From IMG/VR virus record IMGVR_UViG_3300035698_010627, positions 1 through 20,480 of that record: 20,480 bases of DNA; one strand, 5' to 3'. The notes under the pieces are model-generated. The model was not told the origin of the DNA. It worked only from the letters and a program-made list of their open reading frames with translations, and did not search any database. Below are positions 20,296 to 20,480 of this stretch, in pieces. The translations under genes and the position numbers were made by a program. The stretch comes from a virus. Position 1 is the first letter of the stretch. Each line of letters opens with the position of its first letter.

Positions 20296-20480
20296 GTGAA
20301 AACAAAATCATTTGAAATAGTAAAGCATAACCGAATCTGGACAGCTGCAAAATCTAATGGATATTCTGTAAAATTAAGATCCTCAGAACACAATAAAGAT
20401 TTAGTTGTTGGTGAAACTTACGAACTACTGGTAGAAGACATTTCTATACGATCAAAATATGGTACGGATGTTAGATATAC
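20296..20480 (+). CDS. N-terminal part of a plus-strand gene (partial, unknown)
   Basis: A GTG codon at 20296 opens a frame with no stop for 61 codons to the window edge. It has a clear Shine-Dalgarno (CAGGAG, 5 nt upstream). The protein begins MKTKSFEIVKHNRIWTAAKS and continues with KDLVVGETYELLVEDISIRSKYGTDVRY, a beta-strand-like pattern resembling small OB- or SH3-type modules, though I cannot assign a family. It is divergent from the terminase operon and so likely belongs to another, perhaps early, transcription unit. The product may continue well past the window. Confidence 0.75.
   Translation, partial: MKTKSFEIVKHNRIWTAAKSNGYSVKLRSSEHNKDLVVGETYELLVEDISIRSKYGTDVRY

Noticed and set aside
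1-20480. Integration machinery or att sites
   Set aside because: No integrase-, excisionase- or transposase-like protein and no long direct repeat at plausible attachment positions were found, so prophage status cannot be judged.

Overview
The window is one contiguous part of a tailed double-stranded DNA phage genome, or a prophage of the same kind, with short-tailed (podovirus, P22-like) virion architecture. Almost the whole stretch from about 20,160 down to 1,614 is a single late operon on the minus strand. Gene ends mostly abut or overlap by 4 nt (ATGA). The base composition is moderately AT-rich, and AGA and CTAG-containing words are common. The host cannot be named from the sequence. No integrase, lysis, replication, tRNA or CRISPR element is visible.

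Layout in the direction of late transcription (right to left). DNA packaging: terminase small subunit (20157-19708), terminase large subunit (19711-18212) and a 716-aa P22-type portal (18134-15984). Head assembly: a short disordered protein, a 126-aa unknown, a scaffold with a basic C-terminus (15368-14766) and a 314-aa N4-gp56-type major capsid protein (14742-13798), followed by two proteins that share a domain (13787-13023 and 12932-12612). An intrinsic terminator candidate lies between these two. Connector and tail: a 157-aa unknown, a gp4-like head-tail adaptor (12098-11406), a 52-aa basic protein, a 217-aa probable fibre-like protein and a gp10-like tail hub (10471-8585). Genome ejection: an 87-aa unknown, then gp7-like, coiled-coil and 869-aa proteins (8309-4214) in overlapping frames. 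Host recognition: a 776-aa repetitive fibre (3944-1614), ending near a strong hairpin terminator.

Two parts depart from this late-operon pattern. A small plus-strand gene with a ribbon-helix-helix-like sequence (4046-4213) sits between the ejection and fibre genes and is divergent from the fibre. It has palindromic sequence over its start codon and in the shared promoter region. At the left end, three small minus-strand genes (1381-73) form an accessory patch with its own hairpins, a sigma70-like promoter and a repeated 17-mer. One encodes a stand-alone helix-turn-helix protein.

Both window edges hold partial plus-strand genes: the last 21 codons of one at 1-66, and the first 61 codons of a GTG-start gene at 20296-20480, divergent from the terminase. 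The genes together form a packaging, head, tail, ejection and adsorption module. The most distinctive points are the pairing of P22-type packaging and tail proteins with an N4-gp56-type capsid, one small beta-rich domain reused in three virion proteins, and the isolated regulator-like gene inside the late operon.
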